Shown: positions 1 to 11,979, numbered from the stretch's first letter. The stretch is 64,000 nt of DNA from Amphirosellinia nigrospora (GCA_004123355.1 SCHM01000001.1:3588001-3652000); one strand, 5' to 3'. Translations and numbers: made by a program. The notes: generated by a model not told the origin, from the letters alone.

Positions 1-2
1 CG

Positions 3-495
3 GCCGGTAAATTCCCCGACTTCTGGATACACGTGGGCAATGGCGAGCAGACTGCCTTCCCGCGGGAGGCGATGCAGCGGCACGCCCGGGGCGCACGCAT
101 GTTGCTTTCGACGCGGATTCTCCGGATGTGGTCGATCAATGGTACGCTGCAGCCATGTAAGTGCGATCGTATTTTCGTTTCCCCTCTCTGACTTACTTTC
201 CCTGGGCTGGATCTATGACTATCCTGGCATCATATCTCGATCATCCGTCCACGCCTAGCACCTCGTAGATTGGTCGTCGATGTTCGATTCGTGCTACGGC
301 GGCGGGATGATTGCTCGATGTAGACGAGTGACGTTATGCTGACGGACCCCGTCCCGCAGAAAGGCTGGCGGCACTTGCAACGGAAAGCCGGGGCTCCGGA
401 GGGAGTTTTCTGAGCCCTACTACGCCGCCTTCGTCCTCGATCCACTGGGCAATAATATCGAGGCTGTTCACTATGAGCCCTCGAAGCCGTGGTGA
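3..495 (+). CDS. Glyoxalase/VOC-fold family protein, 3' part (5' end outside window)
   Basis: The first exon (3-156) reads A-G-K-F-P-D-F-W-I-H-V-G and later FDADSPDVVDQWY. The second exon (360-495) ends with YYAAFVLDPLGNNIEAVHY and a TGA stop. The pattern D-P-x-G-N-x-I-E at the C-terminus is typical of glyoxalase/bleomycin-resistance (vicinal oxygen chelate) proteins, where the Glu is a metal ligand. The intron is 157-359, with GTAAGT donor and CAG acceptor. The frame changes once in exon 1 near 95-105 (ARGA to HVAFDA), as in many genes of this window, so it may be a sequence error rather than a true break. The substrate cannot be told from the sequence. The start codon lies upstream of the window. 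Confidence 0.75.
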
Positions 496-972
496 AAAGA
501 AACTCTAGCCTAAGTGGACTTTAGCACGCTTCTTTCAGGTATAGGGGCGGTGTCTTTTCATCATGGATGACGCTTTGGCCACCGAGAGCCTCGAGCGACG
601 ATTGGTAGCGGCACTCGCATGTGAACATTGGATCATGGAAAAGCCATTAAGATCGGTAGCTGGGGAGTGGCACATTCAGGGTAGAACATTGAGGTTGTCG
701 AATTGATTGTATTGCAAGCCCACAAGGTCCCCGTGTGTAACCGTTTAGTGACGTCGATGTGAAACTCTACCTAGGTACGACTTGGTATTCGCGAAGGGTT
801 GCTAATCGCAACTGGGTATGTAGGTATATATATATATTGTTCCTTCAGAAGTTCCATTTGCGGAAGATACTAAACTAGGAGCCCAAGTTCAAAGATTTCC
901 CCAACTTCAATCCTAACTCACAACTGCCATCTATAATTCACTTCTCTTAACACCTTCAAGCTATTCGTAACC

Positions 973-1338
973 ATGGCGCCGAAATATTCCACCGGCCAAA
1001 CCGTCCGCTACAAGCCCGTCGGTGGTCAGTGTTATTGCATCCTTCTATGACTATGGCCCAACTATCTTCCCCGCTAACTCGATACTTCAATTCAGGGCCA
1101 GATTCCAACACGTCAGAGAGCACTGGCAAAATCACGGATGTCCTCACCGAGCCGGGCATGCAGGCAGACCGTAATGTGCAGGCCAGTCGCCAGGAGCCTC
1201 GTTACGAGGTTAGTAGCAATCTATGTGTTCAACACCTGGAGATTGAAGACTGAGCGGTCCCAACTATCATAGATCCAAAACGACAATACCGGCAAACTGA
1301 CTAGCGTCTACGAGGCTAACATTCTTGGTCGCGCTTAA
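973..1338 (+). CDS. Hypervirulence-associated TUDOR-domain protein (DUF2945), 76 aa
   Basis: Three exons (973-1024, 1096-1208, 1273-1338) join in frame to a 76-residue protein that starts MAPKYSTGQTVRYKPVGG. It continues with ESTGKITDVLTEPGMQADR and VQASRQEPRYE, and ends IQNDNTGKLTSVYEANILG. This is the full plan of the DUF2945 family: an opening G-x-x-V-x-Y-K-P strand, then G-K-I, then the A-S-x-x-x-P-R-Y-x-I-x-N-D-N-T-G-K block. The family is found in bacteria and fungi and adopts a small SH3/TUDOR-like barrel of unknown molecular role. Both introns have standard GT-AG borders. The gene is intact, with no frame disturbance. TACCTAGGTA lies upstream at 768. Confidence 0.88.
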
Positions 1339-2442
1339 GTACGAATGGACTTCGGTCGATTTTGGCATTCGGCAAAGTGATCTTTGGTTTAAAAGGATGT
1401 TAGTATTTGCTGGCTCTGGTGGAAAACACATGTTTAGTTGTAAGCAACTCGGGGTATTACCTAATTATCGGTAGTTGCTATTAGTCCTACAACAAACGCC
1501 TGCAGCCACACAAAGCCATACCCTGTATAATAGTAAGGGAACAGTCTGCTCTACCTAGTTTGAACAGAACTATTATTATCAATATAAGGCCTCCCATATA
1601 CGCACATGTGAACTTTGTGCCTATGATTGTCACCTCCCCCCAGGCCAATGTCCCCCGCAAACTGTTGAAAACGTTGCACTTCCCTTAGTTAGGGTTATCA
1701 GAATGTAAGTAGATACACCTACCATATTCACGGCCAGCAAACTCTCAATAAACGGCGGCCTCTACCCCTTAGGCTGACCTTCCATAATTCTTATGACGGT
1801 ATTTACGTCATCTTTCTAGTGCAATAGCCCTGAAGGACATAAGACCCCCCGGGTCGTACTGTTCCTCTGATGATCCCAAGTCTATAGGACCATCGGGTAG
1901 CTACGTGCATTCCATCAATCATCTTGCGGACTACCTACTTATTCACCATGTATCTCGAGATACATGATATCAAGCAAATTCTTGAAAATCTGCAAGTAGC
2001 CGTCTACGTGAGGCAAACAAGCACACCACACCACACAACAGCCTCACAGCAAACTTGTGACCACCTTTTAGGATGCCCCTTGCGAAGCTCTTGAAGCAAT
2101 CGTGGTGAGTTACAAAGTGATTTCAAAGGGAACGGGCTCTCGGCTCTATCATCTCCTGGCTCATTGAGTCGTCTCTCTAAATCTCTCCTAACCCGTATAC
2201 TACCCTCGTTCGTGCCCCGGCCACCTCTCACTCGTCACACCTCCCTCCGAAATGGCTCTGGGTGTCACAAGGGCTCTGATGGAGGGCTTGGAATAGGTTC
2301 AATTTGAGTAATAAACGACTATGGTGCCAAAGGGGCCATATAGATCTAATTCCTTCCTCCGTTTGAGGGGAGGATTTGCCGCCTTTTATGCTCAGAATTC
2401 TCCTTCCTTTCCTTTCCTTTCCTTTCTTCACGGGACCGAAAG

Positions 2443-2548
2443 GTAAGACCTCTGTAGCCGGTGAGGCGAGTGTTTCGGGTTCGAATTCAGCTCGGCATCT
2501 GCTTTCTGAGACTCACGATAACTTCGTACGACTGCCTCAGCCTCGTAG
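2443..2548 (+). repeat. Dispersed repeat unit, copy 1
   Basis: About 106 bp, related to the unit at 2822-2928. Both contain the identical 20-mer CGATAACTTCGTACGACTGC followed by (C/T)TCAGCCTCGTAG. The left part also aligns: ACCT(C/G)TGTAGC(C/T)GG and then a GTTCGA(A/G)TTC box. Differences are mainly transitions. The unit starts GTAAG and ends TAG, so it resembles an intron. It also carries a TGTAGCCGGTGAGG block and a GGTTCGAATTC block that recall Pol III A and B boxes, although their spacing is shorter than in tRNA genes. Confidence 0.7.
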
Positions 2549-2821
2549 GGTAGTATTTCGCGAGCTCCGTATGGGACCCTGTGTGGCACTGTAGTGCGCA
2601 CTGACCAGGGTCCGTGTGACACTGGGGATAACATTGGAGCCGAAGGCTAACCTCCTCACGGCTTTCGCAGCGGATCTCTCGTGCTATATAAGCTGCCCAT
2701 AGTTGTCAGCACCGATGCTGCCGAGGTTAAAATATGACCCTTCGCCTAGCTATACCCTGGATGCTGTGTCTACATGTCTAGATGCATGGCGGGCAAGGTT
2801 TCATGTCAGGAATCCCGGCCC

Positions 2822-2928
2822 TAAGAGAGACCTGTGTAGCTGGAGACTGAGTGTCTCGGTGTTCGAGTTCAGGTTCGGTGTCTGCTTGAGACTTACGATA
2901 ACTTCGTACGACTGCTTCAGCCTCGTAG
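2822..2928 (+). repeat. Dispersed repeat unit, copy 2
   Basis: Second, more diverged copy of the 2443-2548 unit in the same orientation, 380 bp downstream. It keeps the 20-mer at 2896-2915 and the final CAGCCTCGTAG, but has GTGTTCGAGTTC where copy 1 has GGGTTCGAATTC. The flanks are unrelated, so this is a repeat of the unit itself rather than a longer segmental duplication. Confidence 0.7.
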
Positions 2929-3937
2929 TCTCCTGTCCAACGATCTCCTGCCCGACGTTCTCCTACCCAGCCTTTCCTGCGTGTCCCTGCCCTGAATGCC
3001 CTGCTTGCCCGACCTGCTTGCCGCAGGCTTGCCCTGCCTGGTCAACTTACCCCGACACTAGCTCGTCAATTCTTGGCTGGAAGGAGGTATTTTTATGGGT
3101 TGCATTTTTTGTGGTAATGATCAAGTTGCTTACTACCCCAGTGTTCAGAAGAAAGATGCGTAAAATCACAATAAGTGTCTTGAACATAGTCATAGACGTC
3201 TACCAGGCAGTACGGGATCAGCTACTTCAATACGATGGTAACAGCACCTGCACTAGTGCCAACACCAGCACTGGTACTGACACGGACACGGACACTACCA
3301 ACCACAGCACCGGCACCGCCAACAAGGCCAACGGCCAAAAATCCGCTATATCGAGTATAGTGTCGAGCAGTCTGTCTGTCTCCAGCCCAAAACAGAAACG
3401 GGTTCAAATTGCTTCGTTCTTCCTCCTCCTCCTCTCTTCCTCCTCTTTCTCATCTTTCCCTCATCTCTCTCCCGATTCGTTCATTTTTCTTGTCCTCCTC
3501 TCTTTTCCCTCTTATTCTTCTTCTCCTTTTTGAGTAAAGGACAAGATTCATGGAGGAAGCACCGACCAGATCATTCAAAGTAGTCATAATAACTTGATCA
3601 TATCACACGGACCAGCGACAGGATTTAGCCACAAGAACCACACAGAGTCCTGGAAAGTCCTGAAAGGCCGATATCATTCCGATCATTTTCGTAGGGTTAG
3701 AGTAGCTTCAACCCCCTCAAGGAATTATACCCTCGGAGGCCTGCGAGGAAGAAAAGGTCCTGGAATTCGTTTTTAAATTGAAAGCATGGGCGAGGTTAAT
3801 TATATTAAAGTCAGAATTAGCAAACCAGAGCCTCGAGAGACCCCAAAGAGATTAGTAACTAAATTGAACTCCAAATTCCAAGCACTTGAACGCAAGCCCT
3901 TATCACAATCAAGATATGACTAAAAAGAAATAAGTAA

Positions 3938-4958
3938 TCAAATCCAATTGTTAAGCTTACTTTGTAGAATAATATGAATATAATACAATAAATAAACCAA
4001 TACTAATACTGATAGTATTTCCGCTACTCCCTCCGTCACTTTTTCACCCCAATCAGTTGCTTCAGCTTTCATGACAGGACAACTATTATCTGGCTTCAAG
4101 CAGATTTCATTGCCCGTGCTAGCTGCCTTTTGGGTATCTATACCCGCTGCACCTCCTTGACAACCAGTTGTTTGGCTTGCTTCCACCTTAGAACTTGGTT
4201 GTTGCTCGAGGTGAGTTGTTGATTTGCGGTTTCGTTTCGATGTTTTTCTCCTTTTTCTCTTTTTTGTTGAGGCTGTTTCGGTTCCTTTAAGTAGGCCTCC
4301 GTTACTTCGTTTCGTATCGTATATTCTATTCTGACAAAGACGTATGGTATTCTCCCAGTATCCATCGCTTTGAGACATGTACGTATCTCGTCTTGAATAA
4401 GATAATACGCATCCGTTGTACCATAACTAGGCATAGTGCAAGTAGTCTCTGTGAAGCTTAGTGGAGGCGCGAAATCCCATACAAAATAAACATGGCCCGG
4501 TCCTGACAGTCTGTCTTCCAGCTGGGGTATTTGTGGCGGCTCATACTCGTCCCAGTATTTATGGGAGCGTACTGGAGCAAATGATTGCATTCAGACGAGA
4601 TTTTGTCGATGAGCTCGATATGAGTAGGTGATTTATCCAGGCTGATGTTGACTTGGATGGTGTTGCGAGGTAGTTCCATTCCGCAGACAGTAAAAACCAC
4701 CGGAATGCTGATAAATCTTTTGACATCTTGGCCTTCCGAAATGCGTCCTTCCTCAGTGTCTATGCTGTCGGTCGAGCTGGCATCGTCATGAAACGGAGGT
4801 TGGTCATCGGTTAGGGGGGCAATTTCCTCCCAAGTCTTCATTTCCTCCTGCATCTTGAGAACGAGAAGCTGTGTAAAGAGCAACGAGTCTGAGGAGGAAA
4901 TAGAAAGAGTGGCCAAATTAGACTTCAACTGATTGACTGTGGAAGCCGTAGGTCCCAT
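3938..4958 (-). CDS. Unidentified protein gene, frame-interrupted
   Basis: On the minus strand an open frame starts MGPTASTVNQLKSNLATLSI (4958) and runs to about 4565. Coding continues in another frame as HKYWDEYEPPQIPQLEDRLS, GPGHVYFVWDF and a long C-terminal part rich in Lys, Gln and Ser (KKRKRRKTSKRN). The switch falls at a C-run (4563-4565 on the plus strand). One more C would join the two parts smoothly. The C-terminal end is uncertain: one frame stops at 4138, another at 3938 after a hydrophobic stretch (VAEILSVLVLVYLLYYIHII). I do not recognise the family. The N-terminal half has a plausible globular part (RFISIPVVFTVCGMELPRNT). It stands alone between gene-poor regions and could be a lineage-specific or decaying gene. 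Confidence 0.5.
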
Positions 4959-6004
4959 AGTCGAAAAACTCGGTGCAATGGTCCCTTTTTATATTCATCC
5001 CAATTTTATCGCCGCCACTCAAGACAGCGTAAAACTTGTTAAAGTTTTGTTGGGAGCCTTGCCCTCTGCAAGATTAAATTTCAAGGGCTTTCGCGTTTAG
5101 CTTGCTTTGCTGCCAAAGCCTACGTACACAAGTAGGTGGCGGGGAGGTTCTTGGAAATAAAGTATTGCATAAAACTTGCCGAAAAAGTTAAATAACTTAT
5201 GCATTCGGGTAGGTTGGTATTCGGTCTTGGCGAGACGACTTGGAACAAGCAAGCCAGAAGTTTTGGGCATCCGAAGTTGATAACAGAGCTTTAGAAACCG
5301 GTACGGAATCTTTAGCACCAAGCTTAAGGTAGTTGATGACGAGTGAAGCGGGATATTTCCGTAAAAATATCAAGACCATCGTTCGTGCGGCAGTACAAGA
5401 AGAGATTGGATCTAGCGCTTTAGATAGGAAGGTACTTGAAGCGGTTAAAATATCCAAAAAGGTTTATATGTTTAATTCGCGTTTTGTTCGTCATTGCAGG
5501 TATGGGTACTTAGGTACCTTACCTATACCGCAGCCCTAGGCCGCAAACCCTTATATGGGAATAGTAAGCAAGTTATATCGGGTGAATAAATAAGAATATA
5601 GAAATGCATAATCACGGCTTAAACCTTAATCTGTTTATTCCGTTCTTATCTTTATTTTCTTGTTTCTATTATTCGGGGCTTAAGACGCGATGGCTATGAT
5701 ATATAGTACTTGTGTGGTATGGTGTTTGGGATGAGAAGAATGCTGGGCTGGCTTACCTAAGGCGGATCTTCCGACAACTTGGGGTGGGTATCGCCGACTC
5801 CTCACGGACCACCGATATTTCGGCGGAATAGATTTCATACCAAAACCTATAGGCAGGCCACCGCACAAGGTAGTACAAAACCCCGTACCGGCCGCCGAAT
5901 ATGATTGCTCCGTAGTTACAACTATTATTCTGAGCCGATTCCATCATTGTCGGATGTCCGTCGCACTGTTGTTTCCACGGGTGGCTTGGTAAGCACCTAT
6001 CATA
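4959..6004. other. Intergenic with a degraded open frame
   Basis: At 5215-5510 the plus strand reads like old coding sequence (WRDDLEQASQKFWASEVDNR, one stop, then YFRKNIKTIVRAAVQEEIGS). It has amphipathic, charged composition unlike the surrounding AT-rich DNA. No start, family or partner exon is visible. The rest (5540-6004) is AT-rich and serves as upstream region of the Zn2Cys6 gene. Confidence 0.35.
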
Positions 6005-8207
6005 ATGTCTGCACCCTCTTCAGGCTTGTCGCCCAACTCTTCTGCAACGGCGGTCGATCTTAAGGGGACTTACAATCCGCGTAAGAGAGGACGGACTGCC
6101 TGTACGAGATGCAAACATAGAAAGCAGAAAGTTGGTGCCTTTTATACCTCCGAAACTACAACCCGACTAATACACCGTTTATAGTGTGATGACCAATGGC
6201 CGACCTGCTCCAACTGTAGCAAGGCAGGAACAGAATGTGATAAATCTGCTGTTTCTGAAGACGAGCCTCCAGCGGCATACACTCGCGCGCTTGAGCAGCG
6301 TGTTGCTCTTTTGGAAGCCCGTCTTTCTGAACAGGTCCACCAACAGGGACTAGAGGTACCCCGGACGCCTAGTAGCGGCAGTAGTGGTATACAGACTCAA
6401 TCTAGGAATAATGTCCTCGCTGAAGCTGTCGAGCTGCTTGCACTTGGGAACATTGAGGCTCCTGCCTACGTCGGCGCGTCCTCTGGCCTCAATCTGGCAT
6501 TGACCCTAGGTGAGATGGTTCAAGCAACTGTCTGGAATAAGGCGTTGCCTCTCGACGCCGATGGTACTCGGCTTGGCACTGACAGCACGGGATCTAGAGG
6601 CGCTCGTGCTATCAACAGACAAGAAATGGTTGCTCGCAGCGCCGAGCCGCCGGCCAATGACCACGGCACCGCCCTTTTAAATGCATATCTGAATCAACCT
6701 CAGTAACGTATATACCAGCTCTTCACCAATAATGCGAGCCGTTCACTCTATTCCAACATCACCTATACATCCAGATTAAACCTGTCTCTAATAATGACAT
6801 GGGTAGAACAAGGTATCCCTTCCTCGATGAACGAGAGATATGGGACCTCCACGCGAAGCGTATGACGCTGCACACGACTCCAGTGCAGCAGCTCACTAAA
6901 CCTGAGCGCTTTGGTTTTTCAAGCTATATATGGTTTATGCTATAGGTGCAATGCTGATACAACTCACCGAAAGAAATACAGCAACTCCGCCGGAGGTACG
7001 ACGACTCCATCAATAAAGATTTTCTACAGAGAGCTAATGCCGAAACTAGGACTATTACATGACCGCTTTAACAACATTTATTCACGGCTAGAGAGTCAAA
7101 AACGACTCAGAACGTAGAGGCTATGCTTCTTCTAGTTTTATATCACGTCAGAAGCTCTAGTTATGGCATATGGTATATGATTGGCCTGGCAATGAGGACG
7201 TGTATCGACCTGGGTTTACACACAAAGCGACACGAGGGTACCTTGGACCGTTATACAATCCAGATGCGTCGGCGGCTTTTTTGGAGCGTCTATTCTTTAG
7301 AACACAATTGCGATTTGCCTGGGGCCATTAAGTATACCGGATAGACAAATCGACGTAGATTTGCCACTGGACCCGAAGATGAAGCCTGGGATGAGGTAGC
7401 ACCCGTACAGGCAGCAAACCCAACAAGAAAGCGCTCTCTGTCGCTGGCTATATGGCTGTTCAAAATGAGACGGATTGAGTCCCGCATTCAGTTCTCCATC
7501 TATCGAGCAGACAAACCATTGTCAGCACTCACGTCTAAAATGAATCAGCTTTATCAGGATCTAGAGTCTTGGAAAACATCACTTGTGGAACGTTTCAGCG
7601 ACGTCGATTTAAACTACCCGATGTGTCACTACCATCGCGCTGTCCGTTTGCTAATACAGCCATTTTTACCATTATTACCACCCTCCGACCCGTACTATCT
7701 GATTTGCATTCGCGCGGCTGGAGGTGTCTGCCAAGCGCACAAAAAGTTGCATCAATCGCTAGAATATGGGCATTCGTTCATCGCCGTTCAAACAGTGTTC
7801 GTCGCAGGGATCACATTGCTCTACGGTCTTTGGACTCAGCAACATGCCATTTGGTCGTACAGCCTGTCGAACGACATCCGGGCTTGCTCATTAGTACTCT
7901 TTGTCATGGGGAGAGGGCGCCGTGGGTTAAGAAGTACCGGGATGCTTTCGAAGTCCTTGTCAATGCGACGATGGAGAAGCTGGAAAACGGCGTCACCAAC
8001 CTAGCCGAGACAGCAGCAGTTCAGATGAGGAATGCGACGAATAACAACGCTGACTTCACCGCCGAGCAATTCGATAACTTAGCCGAGGGCGAAGACGGAG
8101 ACGCCTGGAAAGTTGTCGCCGAACTTGCTAACTGGATTGATCAGCCGGAGGGTTCTTTGGTATGGATGCCGGATTTCGAATTATTGCAAAATCTGTCTCC
8201 CGTGTAG
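6005..8207 (+). CDS. Zn(II)2Cys6 fungal transcription factor, several frame breaks
   Basis: Starts MSAPSSGLSPNSSATAVDLK. The zinc cluster is split by an intron (about 6130-6183): RGRTACTRCKHRKQK then CDDQWPTCSNCSKAGTECDK, giving all six cysteines. A coiled-coil linker (YTRALEQRVALLEARLSEQV) follows. Downstream lies a fungal_trans (PF04082) middle domain: YPFLDEREIWDLH, MLLLVLYHVRSSSYGIWYMI, GLAMRTCIDLGLHTKR, RRRLFWSVYSLE, SIPDRQIDVDLP. The protein ends LVWMPDFELLQNLSPV. Such proteins bind CGG half-sites in the nucleus and often control neighbouring genes. The frame breaks at a T-run (6915-6919), a C-run (7372-7374) and a G-run (7908-7911), plus one or two non-homopolymer sites (near 7080 and 7300). 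Most fit missing single bases, but the number is high, so true decay cannot be excluded. The DHA2 pump lies just downstream, convergent. Confidence 0.8.
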
Positions 8208-8864
8208 CGAGCCGGGAGCCTTAATGATGAGAGCTCAAAATACCTCAATAGGAGCCTAATCGTACTCGACAGGTTTTATAGGATGAAAGCATCCCAGCGC
8301 TGGGGTTGTTACGATGCTGGACCCCTTAGATCTCACAATACCTCCCTTAAACTCTGTACCGCTCACAGTTAAAAGGCATGTATGTATATAGCCAAGAACC
8401 AGCTTATAAAAGGGGTAGATCCCTCGCGCAACAACAAGATTTGACCCATACTTTCACACTCATGAGACACTGACAGGGCAATCGGCTTCATGAATTGGAA
8501 ATTTACCTGTCTCGTGTACATGCAATCGTCGAGTCGCGGGGCGCAGGAGGGCGGTGGCATCGGTCTAGGGCTCGCCGAGTTGTTGTTGTCGATAGCGAGC
8601 CGGTGAGCTTACTGAACCCAGACAACGAAATACCTAGGTATTCGTGAACGAACTACTGCGTTTGTTTTTAGATGTAGCGAAAACATGAATCCGATTCTTA
8701 GATAAGGCATCAAACAACTTCGTCTATTTCGTTCGCTTCATCCGCAGCAATTCTTGCCCTTTCGTAAAGCTCCTCGCTCCTAGCAGGGTGTGAGAACCCA
8801 ACAAGTTAGGGCATAGGATATATTGATATCTGGTGTTGTGCGGGGAGTTTATGAGTCTCGGAGG
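8208..8864. other. Intergenic between convergent genes
   Basis: Shared 3' region of the regulator (+) and the transporter (-). Nothing coding is seen. It contains one exact TACCTAGGTA palindrome at 8631-8640. Confidence 0.6.
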
Positions 8865-10925
8865 CTAGCCCCTGGCTATATTACAGTCGTTTGTTCCTGG
8901 AGTCTCGGGTCCATGAAGCCTGACATTTGAAGCAAATGCGAGTCCGGGTAATGTAAGTGGTGCCTTGTGACATGGGGGCTTTTCTTCTGTTGGGGTCGAG
9001 TTTTGTTCATCGTGTGGTGATTCTTCGACCCTCTCCACGTTATCCTGTTCTGGTGGGAGCTCTAGGCCATGATCTTTCACGAATGCGCATCCAAGAAGGC
9101 ATAACCCGACGAGGGGCACTTGCAATAAGAATACCGTTCGGCTGGAATCCATGTAGGCATTGAGTACAGCTTCGGAATCGGGACCATTGAGCTCAGGTAA
9201 CGAATATGTTTGGTAAGCAAGGTACAGATATTCTAGGGGTAGGTTTCTTTTCAAAGCTACCTGCAAAACAGCCGCCGAAACAGCGAGGCCAACTGCCCCG
9301 CCAGCGCAACGGAAGAAGTTTCTGCTGGAAATGATGACAGCCCGCCTCGACCTCGTCGAATGAGACTGGAGGGCGACGAGCGTAGGCTGGAAAAAACAAC
9401 CGATGCCCAGCCCCATGATTATGAGCGGGCCGATTATCATTCCTAGTGAGCTATCACGATTGTACAGCAGAACAAGTCCAACGCCACTAATATTTGATAT
9501 TAGCATCTCGTAATAGCTACCTTTCGAGATAAGTGAGGGACTTACAGTGCTAACATGCCAAGTCCAGTACATATCACCCATTTCCATCGCTGACAGTAAG
9601 AAATAACAAATCCGGATGCTAAATCTCTCAGGGTCAGCTACCGCCGTTTCTGATGTCAAATGGTGTTTTCGCAGAAGTTTATGCCAATGTCTTGGCCAAA
9701 AAAGGAAAGCTTGCATTCTAAAAGTTACTAAACAAGGAGAAAGTGGCTCTAATAATTGCTCACCGATAGAGGAAACTGCTTGCGAACCAACCATTGCAGC
9801 AACGGCACCAGCACTCTGTATCACGGAATATTGTCGGGGGTTTTGTAGGTATAGCGGAAGGTAGTATAGATAAGATTGGAAGACCGCACCAAGGAGGAAA
9901 TTCTGCCCTAGTAGAATGCATATAGTTGGGTTGTTGAATATTTGTACTGAAAATTTAGCTTATTGTGATAAGATCTAGGGGGAGGAGTATGCTGTTTACC
10001 TGGTATCATAGGCAGTCTTGCTATTTTCCACTCCCACAGGACAAACAATGACAGGGAGATAGCGCCGAGAACAAGCATACTGATAATCATAGGAGACCCC
10101 CAGGAAAAATATGCCCTCCACCACTGATAGGGATTAAAAGGAAGGTGATGCCAATGAAGGAGAGTAAGACACCTCCGTAATCTATCTTTCTGGCACTCTC
10201 CCTAAACTCAAGTGTTGGCTTGTATGGAGGGAGCGTATAGTACGATAGTATCCCCATGAGAGTAGCCAAGGGGGCAATTGTCCAAAAGAATGCACGCCAG
10301 TCGGCGTAAGTGATGAATGCGGCGGCGAGAAAGGGGCCAATCACATTTCCGAGGCCAATGAAACTGCCTAGGATGCCCTGGTATTTCCCCCTCTGCTCTA
10401 GAGTTACAACGTCCGACATGATGATCATCGATAGATTGGCGAGACCACCACCGCCGATACCTGCGATGCCACGGAAGACTGCAACGCACGGAGTCAGTAA
10501 ACATAGCCTTGAGACGTAACTATCGCCCCGGAAGGGCTCGGGGTGGAATAATATAGTTTTGAGATGTGCTTACTGTAAAACATAGTGGCATTGTAGGCAA
10601 AACTGCACAAAAGCGCCGAAGCGGCGAGGAGACCAATAGCGCCCAGGTACACTGACTTGCGGCCGAATATATCGGATAGGCGACCGTATAACATTTGAAA
10701 CGTTGTGTTAGCGATGAGGGAAGATGTTCCAGCCCATGAAATCGTGTTCCCGGCAGCGAGGTCCAGTGCGATCGTTGGAAGTGTCACGCCAATCCCATTC
10801 TGGTCAATGAAGGAAATGAGCAAAGGCAAGGCCAAGCTTAGTAATAAAAGCATGAGTTGCTTTCTGGGTAACAAATTCGTTTGATCTTGGAGCGACCTCT
10901 CGGCCATTTGTTGAAGTTGTGACAT
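8865..10925 (-). CDS. MFS transporter, 14-TM DHA2 (drug:H+ antiporter) family
   Basis: Starts MSQLQQMAERSLQDQTNLLP at 10925. Exon 1 (10925-10574) carries the first helices and motif A (LYGRLSDIFGRKSVYLGAIG). Exon 2 (from 10478) gives FRGIAGIGGGGLANLSMIIM and LGNVIGPFLAAAF, the antiporter motif C region. Later exons give QIFNNPTICILLGQNFLLGA, FQSYLYYLPLYLQN, QSAGAVAAMVGSQAVSSI and RNFFRCAGGAVGLAVSAAVL, followed by a hydrophilic acidic tail ending at 8865. The order matches plasma-membrane 14-helix DHA2 pumps that export toxic compounds, azoles or polyketides. The frame breaks once at an A-run (10105-10109 on plus), where one extra base restores FSWGSPMIISMLVLG. At least four introns are present. 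The adjacent zinc-cluster regulator suggests an inducible efflux pair, which is an inference. Confidence 0.88.
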
Positions 10926-11979
10926 AGTACTGTCCCTTTTTAACCCCTAACCTGCCCGACTTCTCCTTCGTGGTCGATATAGAAGAGAAGTCAACAATGT
11001 CTATATCGAAATGAGAAGACGGGAATAATTATTTCTTTATTAACTTCAACCAATATTCTAGAATAAACCTCAGCTGCATATCGCTGCCATTTTAACCAAT
11101 AGTGTCTGGGCAGTACCTGACGAAACCTTATATATCAAGATATCTAGTGGCGTTCTAGACACACCTGAAGCACTGCTTAACTTACTAGGAAATGGGGTAG
11201 CTATCCTATGGGATCAACATCATCGCCATACTACTTACTGTCCGGTAGTATGGCAAGACCTCGTTTTTAGACTTCGCGACGGCGAAAGGTAGAGAAGTGA
11301 ACCGGAAAGGACGGCAGAACATATAAGGATCAAACTACCTCGGTATGTCTTATTATCTTATCAGGGGGCTGGTAGATATTGCGGGATACTCCTATGTGAT
11401 GCGCACGAATGTATATAAAGTTTGGTCGCCCTCCCTCAACACCCTGTTTCTATACGCCACGTGGAACTCTACAGCCTGTGAACGAGAACAAAGCTTAAAA
11501 ACCTTACATGACGTAAAAGTTAGGTAAACGTTATAGGCTGTCTCTTGTACCTACGGATTAAGGGACTAACTCGGTGGGTTTCTTGCTTGAGGTGTTGAGA
11601 GACGAGATATAGGAAATGGCACTCTGTGTTAATGAAGAAACACTAAGTAATTTATACTCTGAAATATAGAATGAACCTGGAGAAAGGATATGTATCTAAA
11701 GTAGATTATCCATATCGATAAGACTTATATAATACCTCCTAGGTACCTAGTGTGAAAAGCAAAGCGCGTCGTACTAGTCCCACTTTGGTGTAGTGAATCC
11801 GCAAACTAACCTGCCTCCACATCAACAAAACACTCCGCAGCAGGTTAAATCTGCACATATTAAAGTGAGATTCCACAGCTGCAACCAGCTGCGATCATCG
11901 CCATCTACCGAATCCCCTCATCGACCTGACCACCAACTGTCAGCCAGCAGGCTAGCAGGCGACATCAAATCGAGGAGCT
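10926..11979. other. Intergenic, AT-rich
   Basis: Upstream region of the DHA2 pump and of the DUF3716 gene, which are divergently transcribed. It holds overlapping CCTAGG/GGTACC motifs at 11737-11750. No coding signal. Confidence 0.55.

Larger units (their letters stand above)
1339..3937. other. Intergenic, gene-poor; repeat pair and CT-rich tract
   Basis: No gene is defended here. It holds two related ~106-bp units (2443-2548 and 2822-2928) and a pyrimidine-rich stretch at about 3418-3532. A 276-codon open frame (2703-3533) crosses one repeat copy and ends in the low-complexity CT tract as Leu/Ser/Phe-rich peptide. A short stretch inside it (LGWKEVFLWVAFFVVMIKLL) could be a membrane segment, but nothing else supports a gene. 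Confidence 0.5.

Noticed and set aside
2703-3533. 276-codon open frame
   Set aside because: It crosses a dispersed repeat and ends in a CT-rich tract; composition is low-complexity and no family motif or splice logic is present.
6005-8207. Treating the zinc-cluster regulator as a certain pseudogene
   Set aside because: Most of its breaks match the homopolymer-loss pattern seen in essential genes, so decay is not proven.
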